Origin: Malus domestica
Lineage: Eukaryota; Streptophyta; Magnoliopsida; Rosales; Rosaceae
Length of the DNA stretch: 64,000 bases
NCBI RefSeq assembly: GCF_042453785.1
Contig: NC_091670.1
Location: 3,557,501 to 3,621,500, forward strand
Direction: 5' to 3'
In this document: piece after piece, positions 33,629 through 44,700 of the stretch
Layout: each line of letters starts with the position of its first letter
How positions within the stretch are numbered: position 1 is the first letter of the stretch
Made by a program: the position numbers and the translations under genes
The notes under the pieces: model-generated
What the model saw: the letters and a program-made list of their open reading frames with translations, nothing else
Told to the model about the DNA's origin: nothing
The model's database searches: none

Positions 33629-34936
33629 TGTTGACCCTAAAAAACTACTAAGCCTACATAGCACGCATGCCGAGTAACTAATGAGCTAACTACGTCATTC
33701 AATTATGTGCGGGGCGTGCCAACTCGATGGCCGAGCTTGGCCGGAGAGTAAAATATGTTGATATTGCGTTGAGCGCACTGCTAACTTCTTGATCTTGCAA
33801 CTACGGCCGAGGAAGGAACACGCCTCGACCTTCGGGTTCTAGAGCATGAAGATAAGACTGCTAGTTTTGCGAAGTTTAATATTAGACTCGGCTTTCAATG
33901 TGTCGAATGTAGTAACCTGGTAATACCTCACTTCACCGAGAAAGCTGATGAGATGACATCTACCAACAAGGATTCAAAAATCCTTGTCGACCGAGACTTG
34001 GATAGGCAATTAGTCGACTTCGAAGCAGTGCTGTTTATCCAAATTGAAGGTGCTCTGCGATCGGCTGACTCTTTGGCAACGTCGTTGTTTATCCAAATTG
34101 AAGATGTCACCGGTTGCCTTCACAATGCTGTTTGTCCAAACTAAAGATGTGTTGGCAAGAAAAAAGAAAATAAAAATCTCAAAGTTGTTTAGAGGTTTTG
34201 CATAAAGCAAGAGTTTACGCAGGGCAATTTGTGTGTTAAATTGGAGAGGGGCATCTCCTGTTGCCACTGCCTCTGTATTTATAAGGACGTGCTGACTTGA
34301 TCCTTGAGTATTGCATTTAATCTTTAACGCGGTTTAGCATGGATCAGACTTAACTAAATGCATGGAGTTATTATGCAATTATCCAACCGATTTAAAATCT
34401 CCATCATTATCTCCTTATTTTGTGCTAAGCAATCCTAATCCAAGTATTTGATGACCTCCTGTGCTGGAGCCAAGGCATGCAAATAATTAGCATGCAAGTT
34501 TATCTCCCAGCCATGCATTTCAACTGAGGCATCACATCAATCAACTCATAATCTTTCCACCAAGTCTGTCCAGGTGCAATCATGCATTATCAAAAAATTC
34601 AACGTAATCACATCTCCCAACCCTCCACATGTATGCATGTGCCAACTAGAGAATTGCAAATGAATTGCAATTCTTTTTCTGATCATTGGTTATTGTATAA
34701 CCATTCTTCTTTAATATTATCTCATGCAGAAAAACCCATTTCCAAACAAATGCCAGGTTATTGCTCATATTCAATCTAAATAAATTGATATATTATTAAA
34801 AGATAATATCATGATTAAAACCACAATATATCCTTCAATAATAATTATCTTAACTATTCTGCCATCCAACAGTTGAGAACTATGTTCATCAATGGCCTTG
34901 ATTGCACGAGCCGATAGTGTAAAATCAGGTCCAAAC
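33629..34936 (+). mobile_element. Solo LTR (1.3 kb) in Harbinger element 1
   Basis: It runs from TGTTGACCC to GGTCCAAACA with imperfectly matching ends. Flanks are AGTAA and AGTAC; element 2 has AAAGTACAA at the equivalent site, so AGTAC is the original target and the left copy has mutated. A TATA box (GTATTTATAAGG) lies near 34272. No genes are present. Confidence 0.75.
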
Positions 34937-35047
34937 AAGTACTAAATTCAATAAATTGGAAACAACATAAAGTACTCTATTCAATAAATAAGAAATTACA
35001 ACCTAAAGTGATTGGAAAATTATGGGCTCCGATTAAAAAAAAATTCC

Positions 35048-35480
35048 CTAGTCCCTCGTGAATGGAAAAGCATCACCTAACCAATTTGTGGTGCTAAGAC
35101 CATCTTCTCTTGCTCTCGCTTTTCTTGCACGCCTCCTTCGCACCACGTCCACTTTCTCCAAATTCCAAAAATATTTAGAATTCAGAGACATCGCCTCTGC
35201 AGGCTCCTTCATAATGTCACGATCTTGTTGAGCCATTTTTTCTTCTTTAAGCTCTTCCCTTTCTTGCCTAAGTAGCTCTCTTTCTCTCTCATTAGCTTGA
35301 AATAATCTCTCAGCAGCTGCAGCTTTTGCCTCCTCTCTAACCTTATCAGCTTCAAATTTAGCCATTTCCTGCGCCAAAGTCAATTCACATTGGCCAGAAA
35401 GTTCTTCCATATATTTTACATAATCATTCTTGGAAGCACTCCCTTTTCTTTTTGAAGCCTTCTTACCTTAAGGCTTAGTC
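35048..35480 (-). pseudogene. Accessory-protein C-terminal fragment, element 1 (NAM-associated type)
   Basis: The minus-strand frame contains a basic Ser-rich stretch, YMEELSGQCELTLAQEMAKF, a long charged helix (ERERELLRQEREELKEEKMA), and SLNSKYFWNLEKVDVVRRRR. It aligns to the C-terminal half of the intact accessory protein of element 2 (42974-43705). Upstream coding sequence stops at about 35480, where a foreign repeat replaces the middle of the gene. Confidence 0.82.
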
Positions 35481-35481
35481 A

Positions 35482-36785
35482 AGGGTGTGTGGGAAGTAAA
35501 AGTAAAAGTGGGTGTGTGAATAGCAATATCCTAATGCAAATCCTAGTGCAATACTGCAATGCCATTCCAAACCGAGATAGAGTGCGTAGGGAGCTGGTTT
35601 TTAATGAGTTATGATAGTAACTATGGTACAATTTTTGTATGGGAAATTTAGTTCCCTTTGTTCGTTGACCGACTGTTTCAAAGTTTTTTTGTTTACTACA
35701 ATTTGCATGTAGTTAGGGTTTCAGCCCTTTGCCATGTAGCCCTGTGCATCTTTGAGGCGGGCAATGTTAGTGCTAATACTTAGCATAATATGTATATGCC
35801 CGAACAAAGATTTAGGCCAACCCACGTATAACACAAACTTAATGCTGTTAAAGGTTCCGCCTTTGTATGTTATTCTAAAATGTCTTTTCAAATCTTTAAG
35901 CTAAGAAATTATCATATTGATTCTTCTAAACCTTTTCACCAGATTGTCTTGGACTGTTATCATGAAAATGCAGTGTCATAGATTTTTGAATGAATAAATA
36001 TCATATTATCTTATCAAGATTGGTTTTGTTGTATAAGATATGTCAAGTGGTTGCATTCTTTTGTAGACCATGGTTGTGGCTGCCCTTTATGGGCTATAAA
36101 AATCTCCGCAACACTTGTTGATGACACAACGTGTCGGAGAACGTATTGAACATTAGGAGATGGTGAGATACCGATGTGGGGACTTCCAAAGACCACCCTT
36201 TGGGCTTGTGGCAATCGACTCAATGGGAGATCTGGGATTGTGGATACATTCCATCAGAATTAGTCAGCAATTAGAATAAAAACTGAAAATGAATTATATT
36301 CCACCAGTTTTAAACACAAATAGTGGCACTAATCACATATTTTGCAAGTATAGCAGAAATATGAACACGAACTAACAATTGAAACCTATGGTAGATACAA
36401 ATTGCCTAAACAATTGAAACTTCTTTGATCCCTATGTATTTTTGAGTTGAAGAAGTGAAATAATCCAGGCCCGAGCTGTGTCATCGACATTCAGTCAGGA
36501 AAGCCTCGATAGGAGAGTGGGTTGTAGGTCAATGCTGACTCTGATAAGTCAGTAAGAAATTTAGGAAAGTTAGGAAAAAGAAAAGGCCTAGTGTTTGATC
36601 CTGGTTGATGGCTTTTCAGTCAAGCTAAAGTTCGATGGGCCAGTTGATTGCTGGCCAAACAGTGAGAAAATGTTTAGAGGAATAAAACCAACTGTTACAT
36701 GAAGGAGGCTTAGGCTTACCATGGCCACACCTTCCTATGTGGGAAATAAATAGATGGGATGGGTGTACCACAGCAACATGTATAT
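35482..36785. repeat. Repeat R, copy 1 (inside Harbinger accessory gene)
   Basis: It is near-identical to 48937-50300 over its whole length, starting at GGGTGTGTG and ending at CAACATGTATATG. It replaces about the middle third of the accessory gene. No matching short duplication flanks it, so it looks like an insertion with deletion (filler) and not a clean transposition. Confidence 0.8.
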
Positions 36786-36794
36786 GCTGTGATT

Positions 36795-36953
36795 GGGTTT
36801 AATTTTCTCAAGAAAAAGAGTATGAATAAGACTCCACATTTCTCGCAACTGCATCTTATTACCCGTAATCGGATCATGAGTAACTTCAACCCAGCTAGAA
36901 CACAACGTAACATCTTCAATAAGCGTCCAATTCGTACCTGCATCATTAGTCAT
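36795..36953 (-). pseudogene. Accessory-protein Myb/SANT N-terminal fragment, element 1
   Basis: The ATG at 36953 (minus) opens TNWTLIEDVTLCSSWVEVTH and continues DPITGNKMQLREMWSLI, the Myb/SANT-like domain of Harbinger accessory proteins. It aligns with residues 1-40 of the element 2 protein. The rest is lost at repeat R. Confidence 0.8.
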
Positions 36954-37639
36954 TTTGTTGGAAACCAATTGGATTGAAACTTTGAGAGAAAGATTGGAAT
37001 GCGGTTGAAAGTATTTGAGAAAATATAAAATTGTGGTGTAAGGTAGAAGATAATAAGAAGGTAACATATTTGAAATCCATTGGATTAAAAAAAAATTGAA
37101 ATCCAACCCTCCAGATTGTGCCACGCAGCACAACGGTAACATATTTGAATTTTTTATTTTTTCTATTTTTTTATTTTTTTATTTTTATAGGCGAATAACG
37201 TGGACCATTGATCTCAAATCCAACGGCTGATATTGCAAAAGGTTTGAAATTTTTTTTGACCGTTGGAAATCCAACAGTCCATACAAAGTATCCATTGAAT
37301 CCAATGGACGAGAACGTGCCACGTGGCCCACCAATAGTAACATTACATACCTCTGGACCGCGGGCCCCATTAATTGAAAAGTTGTCAGTGACGTGCCCCC
37401 ACACACACATGTGTAACACGCGCCTGATGCAAATTTTATTATAACATGGCTGACGTTAGCCTTGCATCATCGGGCCTTAGGCGCTCGGGCCTGCTATTCA
37501 AGCCCGCCCTCTCACTTGGGCCCCCCTCAGCCCAATCGCCGGCATGGACTGGAGCAAGGAGCTAGGGCTATTAGGTAGGAAATTTAGCCGATCCATCGGG
37601 CTGGAGCATACGGTGGAGTTGCTCTAAGAGGCAGAGTAA

Positions 37640-39443
37640 AGCAACTCCACCAATGATCAATTGCCTCTGCGATTGGGTTTAATTTCCATCCAATCCTTGA
37701 AAAACTGCTCTAGCAATTGAAAAAAATGAGGGCAATTGATAATGGCAGATAGTACGATAGCTATCCTGCTAATTGTTGCAAGGACAGGCGCCCAACATTT
37801 CCACCAGTAGACCCCCCCCCCCCCCGTGATAAGCTTTGAGCCAAACAACTTTTTCTCTTTAAAAAAGAACCGTTGGAAATCCAATGGTTCTTTAATCTAG
37901 ACCGTTGGTTTTCCAACGGGAAAAAAGTTTTACCCTTTTATGGTCAACTACCACGTGGTAGAATCCTAACCTTTCAACGGTTATAATTTTGAAAATCAAC
38001 GACCAAGATTATTTTAACGGAAATAAATTTTAAAAAAAATATTAAAAAATTCCTATAAAATTTCAAAAATATTCAAATTTTTTTTTCTATAAATGCCAAC
38101 CATATTCTTCATCCTTCACACCACAACTCAATATTTTTTTTTTTTACTACAATCCTTTTTGTTACCAAGAAATATGAGTGACAAGTCAAATTGGATGATT
38201 AAGGAAGACGTTGCTTTGCTTTGGGCTTGGGTGCTTGTTACTCATGATTAGATCATTGGAAATGAGATGAAAGTGCAACACATGTGGCATAAGATTCATG
38301 ACCATTTGTCAAGCTAATTCAAGACACATCTCGGAGAGGACAATCAATGTCGAGTAAATACAGACGCTTGCATAAAGATTTGAAAGCTTGGTAAGAAGCC
38401 CTTGCAAAAGCGGAAGGACTTTATCAAAATGATACTAATCTAGCTGATATGGTAATCTTATTTTATTGTTAATAAAAATGAAAATAATATGTTAATTTTT
38501 TACTTTTATTAAGTAAATCTTTATGTTGTCCCACACTTTTTTTTTTTTAGAAACTACAAGCTCAAATATGGTTCAATCTTGACAACAAGAAATCATTCAC
38601 AAGGCACGAATGTTGGAACATTGTGAAGCAAACTCCAAAGTACAAAGTTCTGCCTATTGGTCCACATGTTCAGTTGAACCAGACTTCATTGCACGAATCA
38701 AGTACTGAAGAGTCTCCATTGGAGACCCCATTGGAGACACCATTGGTAACCCCTATTGAATCGGTCACACAAACTGAAGAAACAACAGGGCCTATTGGTA
38801 AGAAGGTTGTTAAGAGAAAAGCTGCAAGAGGGAGTTCTTTGAATAAATGATTATTCAAAAACTATTGATGAATTGGCTCGCCAACATGCATTGAATATGG
38901 AACGAGGCAGATTAATGTATGAGCAAGACAAGGCTAGAGATGAAGCAATGGCGAGAGAAAGAGAATTGAATCGGCAAGAAATGCAAAAGGACAAGGATAG
39001 GGAGATCATGTCTTGACCCATCGATGGTGAATCTCCTAATTCAAAAAGTTTTTGGAGAAGTGAAAAAAATCGGGTCATGAGAAGAAGGTTTTCCTTGGAA
39101 GATGAGGAAGTTCCACACACTCCAAGGGAAGACGAACCGAGCCACATTGATTTTATCCCCTAGTTTAAAAATTAGTTATATTTGTTGTAATGCGATAACT
39201 TTCCGTTGTATTGTAATTATTTATTGGAATTAGACTTTAATTATGTTTGCTATGACGCCCACATTCATTAAAAAACTAAAAAAAAAATATTTGTAAATAG
39301 TAATCGCCCTTGCCCTTGCCCTTCGTCCTTTCAAACTGGTAGACTTGCACAAAAGCAATTACTGTTTAGAGTGAATAGTAAGGGCAATTTTATTGCCTTT
39401 GCTCTCCAATTGCCATTGCCTTCCACCAATTGGTGGAGATGCT
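37640..39443 (+). mobile_element. PIF/Harbinger element 3 (1.8 kb, no transposase)
   Basis: The left end AGCAACTCCACCAATG follows TAA (37637-37639). The right end GGTGGAGATGCT precedes TTA (39444-39446); the inverted ends match after one or two terminal base changes. It carries only a broken accessory gene (38174-39163). Its orientation is reversed relative to elements 1 and 2, with the accessory gene reading inward from the left end. A C15 run lies near 37811. Confidence 0.7.
38174..39163 (+). pseudogene. Accessory Myb/SANT plus NAM-associated protein, broken, element 3
   Basis: The frame starts MSDKSNWMIKEDVALLWAWV and then reads LVTHD. A TAG follows at 38249, where relatives have a sense codon before IIGNEMK. 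An intron-like stretch follows, with exon 2 from about 38551 (LQAQIWFNLDNKKSFTRHEC, then IVKQTPKYKVLPIG). The frame slips near 38845, then continues IDELARQHALNMERGR and ERELNRQEMQKDKDRE. After a further TGA at about 39015 it reads SPNSKSFWRSEKNRVMRRR, ending in TAG at 39163. It is the counterpart of the element 2 accessory gene. Such proteins are thought to bind element DNA and bring the transposase into the nucleus. Confidence 0.83.
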
Positions 39444-39699
39444 TTAAGAGCAAGTCCACCCCTAAGGACTTTGTGCCAGCACCCAGCCCATTTATCCACT
39501 CCAGTGAACAGTAACAGACTCAAATGAATAGTAATAAGCCAATGCATCTCCACCCCTAAAAAAATGCGCTGGCACCCAGTGAAAAAATGCACTGGCACAA
39601 ACGATCTCCACCCCTACAAAATGCGCTGGCACCCAGCCCATTTAAAATTTTTTAAAATTTTTTCTAAAAGAATAAAAAAATAAAATAGTTTTAATTTTG

Positions 39700-40020
39700 G
39701 ATATGATTTTTAACCAATCTTGTCACGCCACGTGTCATTATCTGAACGTACTATTTTGTGAATAGATTTCCGCTAAGATTTTCAACCAATCCCGACACAC
39801 CACGTGTCACTTCCGTTTTACAATAATTTAGCCAAGATTTCGATAAGATTTTTAACCAATCACGTCATGCCACGTGTCATTATCCGAACGTACTATTTTG
39901 TGGATAGATTTCCGATAATATTTTCGACCAATCCCGACATGCCACGTGTCACTTCCGGTTTACAATAATTTAGCCAAGATTTCGATAAGATTTTCAACCA
40001 ATCACGTAGTGCCACGTGGC
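39700..40020. repeat. Five-unit 70/72-bp array with CCACGTG cores, element 2
   Basis: CCACGTG occurs at 39728, 39800, 39870, 39942 and 40012, spaced 72, 70, 72 and 70. Each is preceded by AACCAATC and sits in a unit containing GATTTYCGATAAGATTTT. It lies about 140 bases upstream of the transposase start. Confidence 0.9.
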
Positions 40021-40157
40021 ATTGTCCAAAACCTCATCCTTTCTTTTTTTGTCCATATAAACCCTACATCCCTACATCCATCCTCACACCAAGCTCAGTC
40101 TTTCTTTTTAGCTCAGAATCCTAGTTCATCGTTTTCAAATATTGAGTTCTTATTACA

Positions 40158-42506
40158 ATGTCTTCTTCAAGAAGGGTGTATAAACAGTTGCAGGAGCAAC
40201 AACAAAGGTTGTTGGCACAACAGGCAGAATTGGCCAATCTCGAGGAAGATGGAGGTGGAGATGAGGCTTTCTTCATGGAGGAGGATGAGGATGATTGTGG
40301 ATGCAAATTTTCTCCGCTTCGATCTTGGACGATTTTGCACCTACAAAACAACTAGCACCTTAGGTTAAGACCAAGAGCCTCACGCGCCCACGATGAATGG
40401 GGGGGGGCTTTGGCCGAAGAACCTCCGATGCCAAAGTTAGAATTTTAGAGAGAAATAGTGTTTAGAATATTTGGGATTTTTTCCAAAGTGTTGGAATTGG
40501 CTTTTTTGGTGAGAATGAGAGTATATTTATAGGGATAGGAGGTGGCTAGAGTTTTTTGGGTTTTGTTCATGATTGATGGTAATTTTAGGAGTTATGTAGT
40601 TAATTGACTAATTAATTTGGCTAAATAGAATTATTGCCAAATTAATTAGCTAATTAGTGGGATGAAATGGGCAAATATGGGGAGATCCACTAGGATGGCC
40701 GGCCATTTGGGAGTTTTGGGGTTAAATGGATGACTTTCAATTAACAATTAATATATTATTTAGGTAAATATATTAATTGGCTAATTAACATTACAAAAAG
40801 GAATGAATATATGATTTTTATGGCATGATCAACTAATCAATCAAAAAGATTAGCTAATCAGATGTGAAAAAGGTAAGTCAAAGTGGGAAAATAAAGGAGA
40901 TGGCCGGCCCCTCTTTTGGGAGAGAGATAACCGGCCTTACGGGTGTTTTTTGGTGTTATGGCTAATTTAATTGACAAATTAATGAGTAATAATCCCATTA
41001 ATTTGTCAATTATCTTAATTTATGTAGGATAATTGGTAGGTTATGAAATAACTACCTAAAATGTGGATGGATGAGATATTTGGAATTGGTTACCTTTTCT
41101 GGAGCATTTTTGACTTGGTTGAGGATGATTGCTTGCTACTCGCACGTAAGATCCTCGTTATACATCAAGGGTATTTTTGTCTTCTTTTTCCCAAAATCCA
41201 CGTGTCGCCTTGTGAATATTTTTTACTCCACAATGATCACCATAGAAGGCAGAAGGCCTCACATTCCCGCCGTGTCATGGAAGCCGTGGGTCAAATAGTC
41301 AAACCAAGACGTGTTGCAAACCTCGATAGAAAAAGGGAAAAATGAGGTAAAAATCTATTGGAAGATTATTTTATTCCCAATAGCATATTCCCTGATCATA
41401 TTTTTAGACGGCGTTTTAGAATGCAACGAAATTTGTTCAACAAAATCATGAGTGATATTTGTAACCATGATCCATACTTTGTGCAAAAAGAGGATGCTTT
41501 TCATGTTCTAGGTCTTATTCCCGAGCAAAAAATTACGGCGTCCTTGCGAATGCTTGCATATGGAGCATCTGCAGATCCAATGGATGAGATCGCGAGGATG
41601 GGAAAAACAACTGTTCTGGAGTCCCTGATGCGGTTTTGCTCTGCAATTGAAGCCCTCTACACCAATGAGTACCTCCGGACACCCATGCCAAGGGACATGC
41701 GAAGGCTTCTAAGGAAGGGTGAGATGCGAGGCTTCCCTGGCATGATTGGAAGCATCGACTGCATGCATTGGACTTGGAAAAACTGTCCAAGTGCGTGGCA
41801 AGGAGCATATGGCGACAGAAAAGGAGCCAAAAACATCATTTTGGAAACGGTGGCTTCATTTGATACATGGATTTGGCATGCTTTTTTTGGTGTTCCAGGA
41901 GCTCAAAATGACCTAAATGTCCTTGCCCAATCCCCAGTGTTCGACGAACTGCTGCAAGGAAACTCGCCGAGATGCACATATTGGGTTAATGGTACCCATT
42001 ACGAGGGATCATACTACCTTGCAGATGGCATTTACCCAAGGTGGTCAACATTTGTCAAAACAGTGCCACATCCACAGACTGAAAAGGAAAAACACTTTGC
42101 AAAATGTCAAGAAGGGTGTAGGAAGGATGTCGAGCGTTGTTTTGGTATCCTGCAAGCTCGTTGGGCGATTATCAGGGCTGCAGCTAGAATGTTTGATGTC
42201 GAGGCTCTTCGATCCATCATGATGACGTGTATTATTCTCCACAACATGATTGTTGAAGATGAGTATGATTATGATGCCGTCGATGAATATAAGCCGGATC
42301 CGATGAACAACTCAAGAACACGTATCTATTGTGCTCATGACCGGACCGAAGATCCAATGCAACACGAGCCGTTGGAACGCGATGGACGTTACAATGAATT
42401 GATCGTTCAACGGTACACTAATGTGCAAGAGCCATACTGGCACGTAACCCGCCAGAATGACTTGATTGAGCACCAGTGGGGATTGCATGAAGGCGAAGAT
42501 AATTAG
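40158..42506 (+). pseudogene. Harbinger transposase, catalytic core intact, interrupted by solo LTR and one stop
   Basis: The family is DDE_Tnp_4 nuclease that cuts and joins the element at TTA/TAA targets. The ATG at 40158 opens a Gln/Glu-rich start ending in EEDEDD, where the solo LTR (40296-41232) splits the frame. Immediately after it the same frame continues HHRRQKASHSRRVMEAV. A TGA at 41343-41345 then interrupts, followed by an uninterrupted run from 41346 to a TAA/TAG at 42506. From the Met at 41358 (382 residues) the core carries the expected acidic triad: D134 in GSIDCMHW, D185 in GAQNDLNVL, E259 in DVERCFGILQARW. Only the LTR and one stop separate it from an open gene. A shorter product starting at 41358 would keep the core but lose the N-terminal region. 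Confidence 0.9.
40296..41232 (+). mobile_element. Solo LTR (937 bp) in the transposase gene
   Basis: The ends TGTGGA and TCCACA are exact inverses, and ATGAT flanks both sides (40291-40295 and 41233-41237). A TATA box (GTATATTTATAGGG near 40510) marks the plus orientation. The transposase reading frame joins cleanly across it. Confidence 0.93.
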
Positions 42507-42529
42507 AATGAGGCTTGTGGTTGAAGAAT

Positions 42530-42780
42530 AAATTGTATTTTTTTTTAAGTTTATGTAATTCTATGTAGTGTGTTTTGTTTTTAAGTTTATTTGGTGAGTT
42601 TATGTAATTCTATTTATTTGGTGAGTTTATGTAATTCTATGTAGTGTGTTTTGTTTTTAAGTTTATTTGGTGAGTTTATGTAATTCTATGTACTGTGTTT
42701 TGTTTTTAAGTTTATTTGGTGAGTTTATGTAATCTTATTTCATGTGTTTAAATAAAGTACAAAAGAAATAAAGTTTTAAA
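42530..42780. repeat. Tandem TTTAAGTTTATTTGGTGAGT units between convergent genes
   Basis: Three or more units of about 50 bases (TTATGTAATTCTATGTAGTG, TTTGTTTTTAAGTTTATTTG) lie at the shared 3' end of the two element 2 genes. A looser form occurs at 33430-33560 in element 1. Confidence 0.8.
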
Positions 42781-42973
42781 AATAAATAAATAATTACATT
42801 AAAATTGCATAATAAATTAAAGTAAAATAAATAAAGTTTTAAAAATAAATAAGAAATAACATAAAAATTACATAAGAAATTAAATAAAGTTCAAAAGAAA
42901 AAAGAAAGAAAAAACATAAAAAATACATAAGAAATTAAATAAAATTCTAAAAAGATAAGAAATTACATAAAAA

Positions 42974-44254
42974 TTATACAAAGTCTGTCGAGTTAGGATA
43001 TGTGGTGCTAAGATCTTGGTTGCCATGATTTGTGTAGCTAGAACCCCCTTGACTTGTTTCCGCATCTCTTGCACGCCTCCTTCGCATGACATCTCTTTTT
43101 TCCGATGTCCAAAAATATTTAGAATTCGGAGACAGTCCTACTAGAAACTTGCTTATAGTGTCACGATCTGCTTGAGCCATCCTTTCTTCTCGAAGCAATT
43201 CATTTTCTCGATGAAATGCTTCTCTAACCAGCTTGTTCTCTCGATTAACTACTTCTCTTTGTCTCTCAGTCGCCGCATCACAGGCCTCAGTAGCTGCTAA
43301 TATTGCTGCCATAGCAGCAACTTTTTCCTCATCTCTAGCCTTTTCTTGTGCCATGTTCAGTTCACCTTGGCGAGCAAGTTCTTCCATATATTTAGTGTAG
43401 TCATTTTTGGAAGAACTACCTTTTTTCTTTGACGCCTTTTTACCTTGAGGCCTGAGGGACTGACGAGTCGGTTGGGTCTCGGGCACTTGTTCAGGCATCC
43501 CTTCCGTGTCTTGAAATGTGTCGGCTTCTTGTTCAGCCATGTCTGGTTCTGGAGAACTATGTAGACCCATACCGTGCATGACAACTTCTGGACTGGTTGC
43601 CACAATTTTGTATTTAGGGCAATCTTTGACAATTTGCCAACATTCCCATCTAGTGAATGATTTGTTCTCGTTCTTTGAATTGTAGAATGCTTGAGCTTGT
43701 AGTGTCTATAAAAATGTGGGATAACATAGTGTTAAAAAATGTGAGTGTAACACAAATAAATAAATTCAAAATATTGATACGGGTGGAATGCATATAAATT
43801 ACATAAAAATGACATAAGAAATTAAATAAAAATTACATAAGAAATTAAATAAATTAAAATTTTGATGCGGGTGGAATGCATATAAAAATTACATAAGAAA
43901 TAACATAAAAATTACATACGAAATTAAATAAATCAAAATATTGATGTGGGTGGAATGCGTATAAATAAATAAAAATATTGTCACCTGATCCGCTAAACTT
44001 GTCCCACTACGGAGGTTACCGGAAGCATGAGAGATGGCGTTTTTCCAACAAGTAAAGGATGCGTTGAGTTTTTTCCAACGACCTTGAAGACCTTGACTTG
44101 TTCTGGCGTCTTTTCCATGTACATCACAAAACGCTTTCGTAATTTTACTCCACATTTCTCGCTTATCCATCTCATTACCCATAATCGGGTCATGAGTAGT
44201 GTGAACCCAACATTCACACAACGTAACATCTTCAATGAGCTTCCACGAAGACAT
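42974..44254 (-). CDS. Harbinger accessory protein: Myb/SANT-like plus NAM-associated C-terminal domain
   Basis: There are two exons, 44254-43985 and 43705-42974. The intron has CAG/GTGACA and TATAG/ACACT borders and both exons are in phase, giving 333 residues with no stop. Residues 3-75 form the Myb/SANT-like trihelix (KLIEDVTLCECWVHTTHDP, REMWSKITKAF, SLQ-like GLQGRWKKLN). The second exon has AFYNSKNENKSFTRWECWQI, an acidic linker, a Lys-rich SLRPQGKKASKKKGSSSKND, then a coiled-coil (about residues 190-280). It ends with SPNSKYFWTSEKRDVMRRRR. In Ping/PIF elements the equivalent protein works together with the transposase and binds element ends. That it is intact while the transposase is interrupted means this copy could still supply the partner protein. 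Whether it is transcribed is unknown. Confidence 0.88.
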
Positions 44255-44479
44255 TTTTTTCTCTTAAAGTGTAGAAAATATTGAAATGTAGATAGTATAG
44301 AAAGTGTAGAAAATATTGAAATGTGGTGTAAAGGTGGAATATGAGGGTTAGGTATTTATAGGAAAAAAAATTAACATTTTTCAAAATTTTCTGTAATTTG
44401 TTTAAAATTTTATGTATTTTTTAATAATTTTTCTGTATTTTTTAATAATTTTTAATGAATTTTAATATAGTTAATTAAT

Positions 44480-44700
44480 CTGGACCGTTGGATTTGAAAA
44501 ATATTCAAATCCAAGAGCCAAGGAGTTGCCACGTGGCCAATGATCATATTTCTGACCGTTGGGCCCTTTTTTTTGAAAAAAATGTGGACCGCTGATCTTT
44601 GATCCGATGGTCTATTTTAAAAGTAAAATTTAAATTTTTTTTACAGTTGGAAATCCAACGGTTTAGAAAACTAGCCGTTGGAAATCCAACGGCATGGAGG
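44480..44700. repeat. Palindrome cluster at the accessory-gene end of element 2
   Basis: It contains GCCACGTGGC (44527) and two copies of a CCGTTGGAAATCCAACGG-type palindrome (44645, 44671). GACCGTTGGATTTGAAAA is also present. Matching sets lie at 31278-31333, 37255-37326 and 37868-37957 in the other Harbinger elements. Confidence 0.8.

Larger units (their letters stand above)
31430..37624 (+). mobile_element. PIF/Harbinger element 1 (6.2 kb, decayed)
   Basis: The terminal repeats are GAGCAACTCCAGCGTATC on the left and the inverse of GAGCAACTCCACCGTATG on the right, each next to TAA (31427-31429 and 37625-37627), the 3-bp duplication of this superfamily. It carries a dead transposase (32012), a solo LTR (33629), pieces of the accessory Myb/SANT gene (35048 and 36795, minus) and a 1.3-kb foreign repeat (35482). 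Without these later additions it would be about 3.6 kb. Confidence 0.88.

Noticed and set aside
41533-41839. Minus-strand frames inside the Harbinger transposase
   Set aside because: Shadows of the plus-strand transposase, which has the catalytic motifs.
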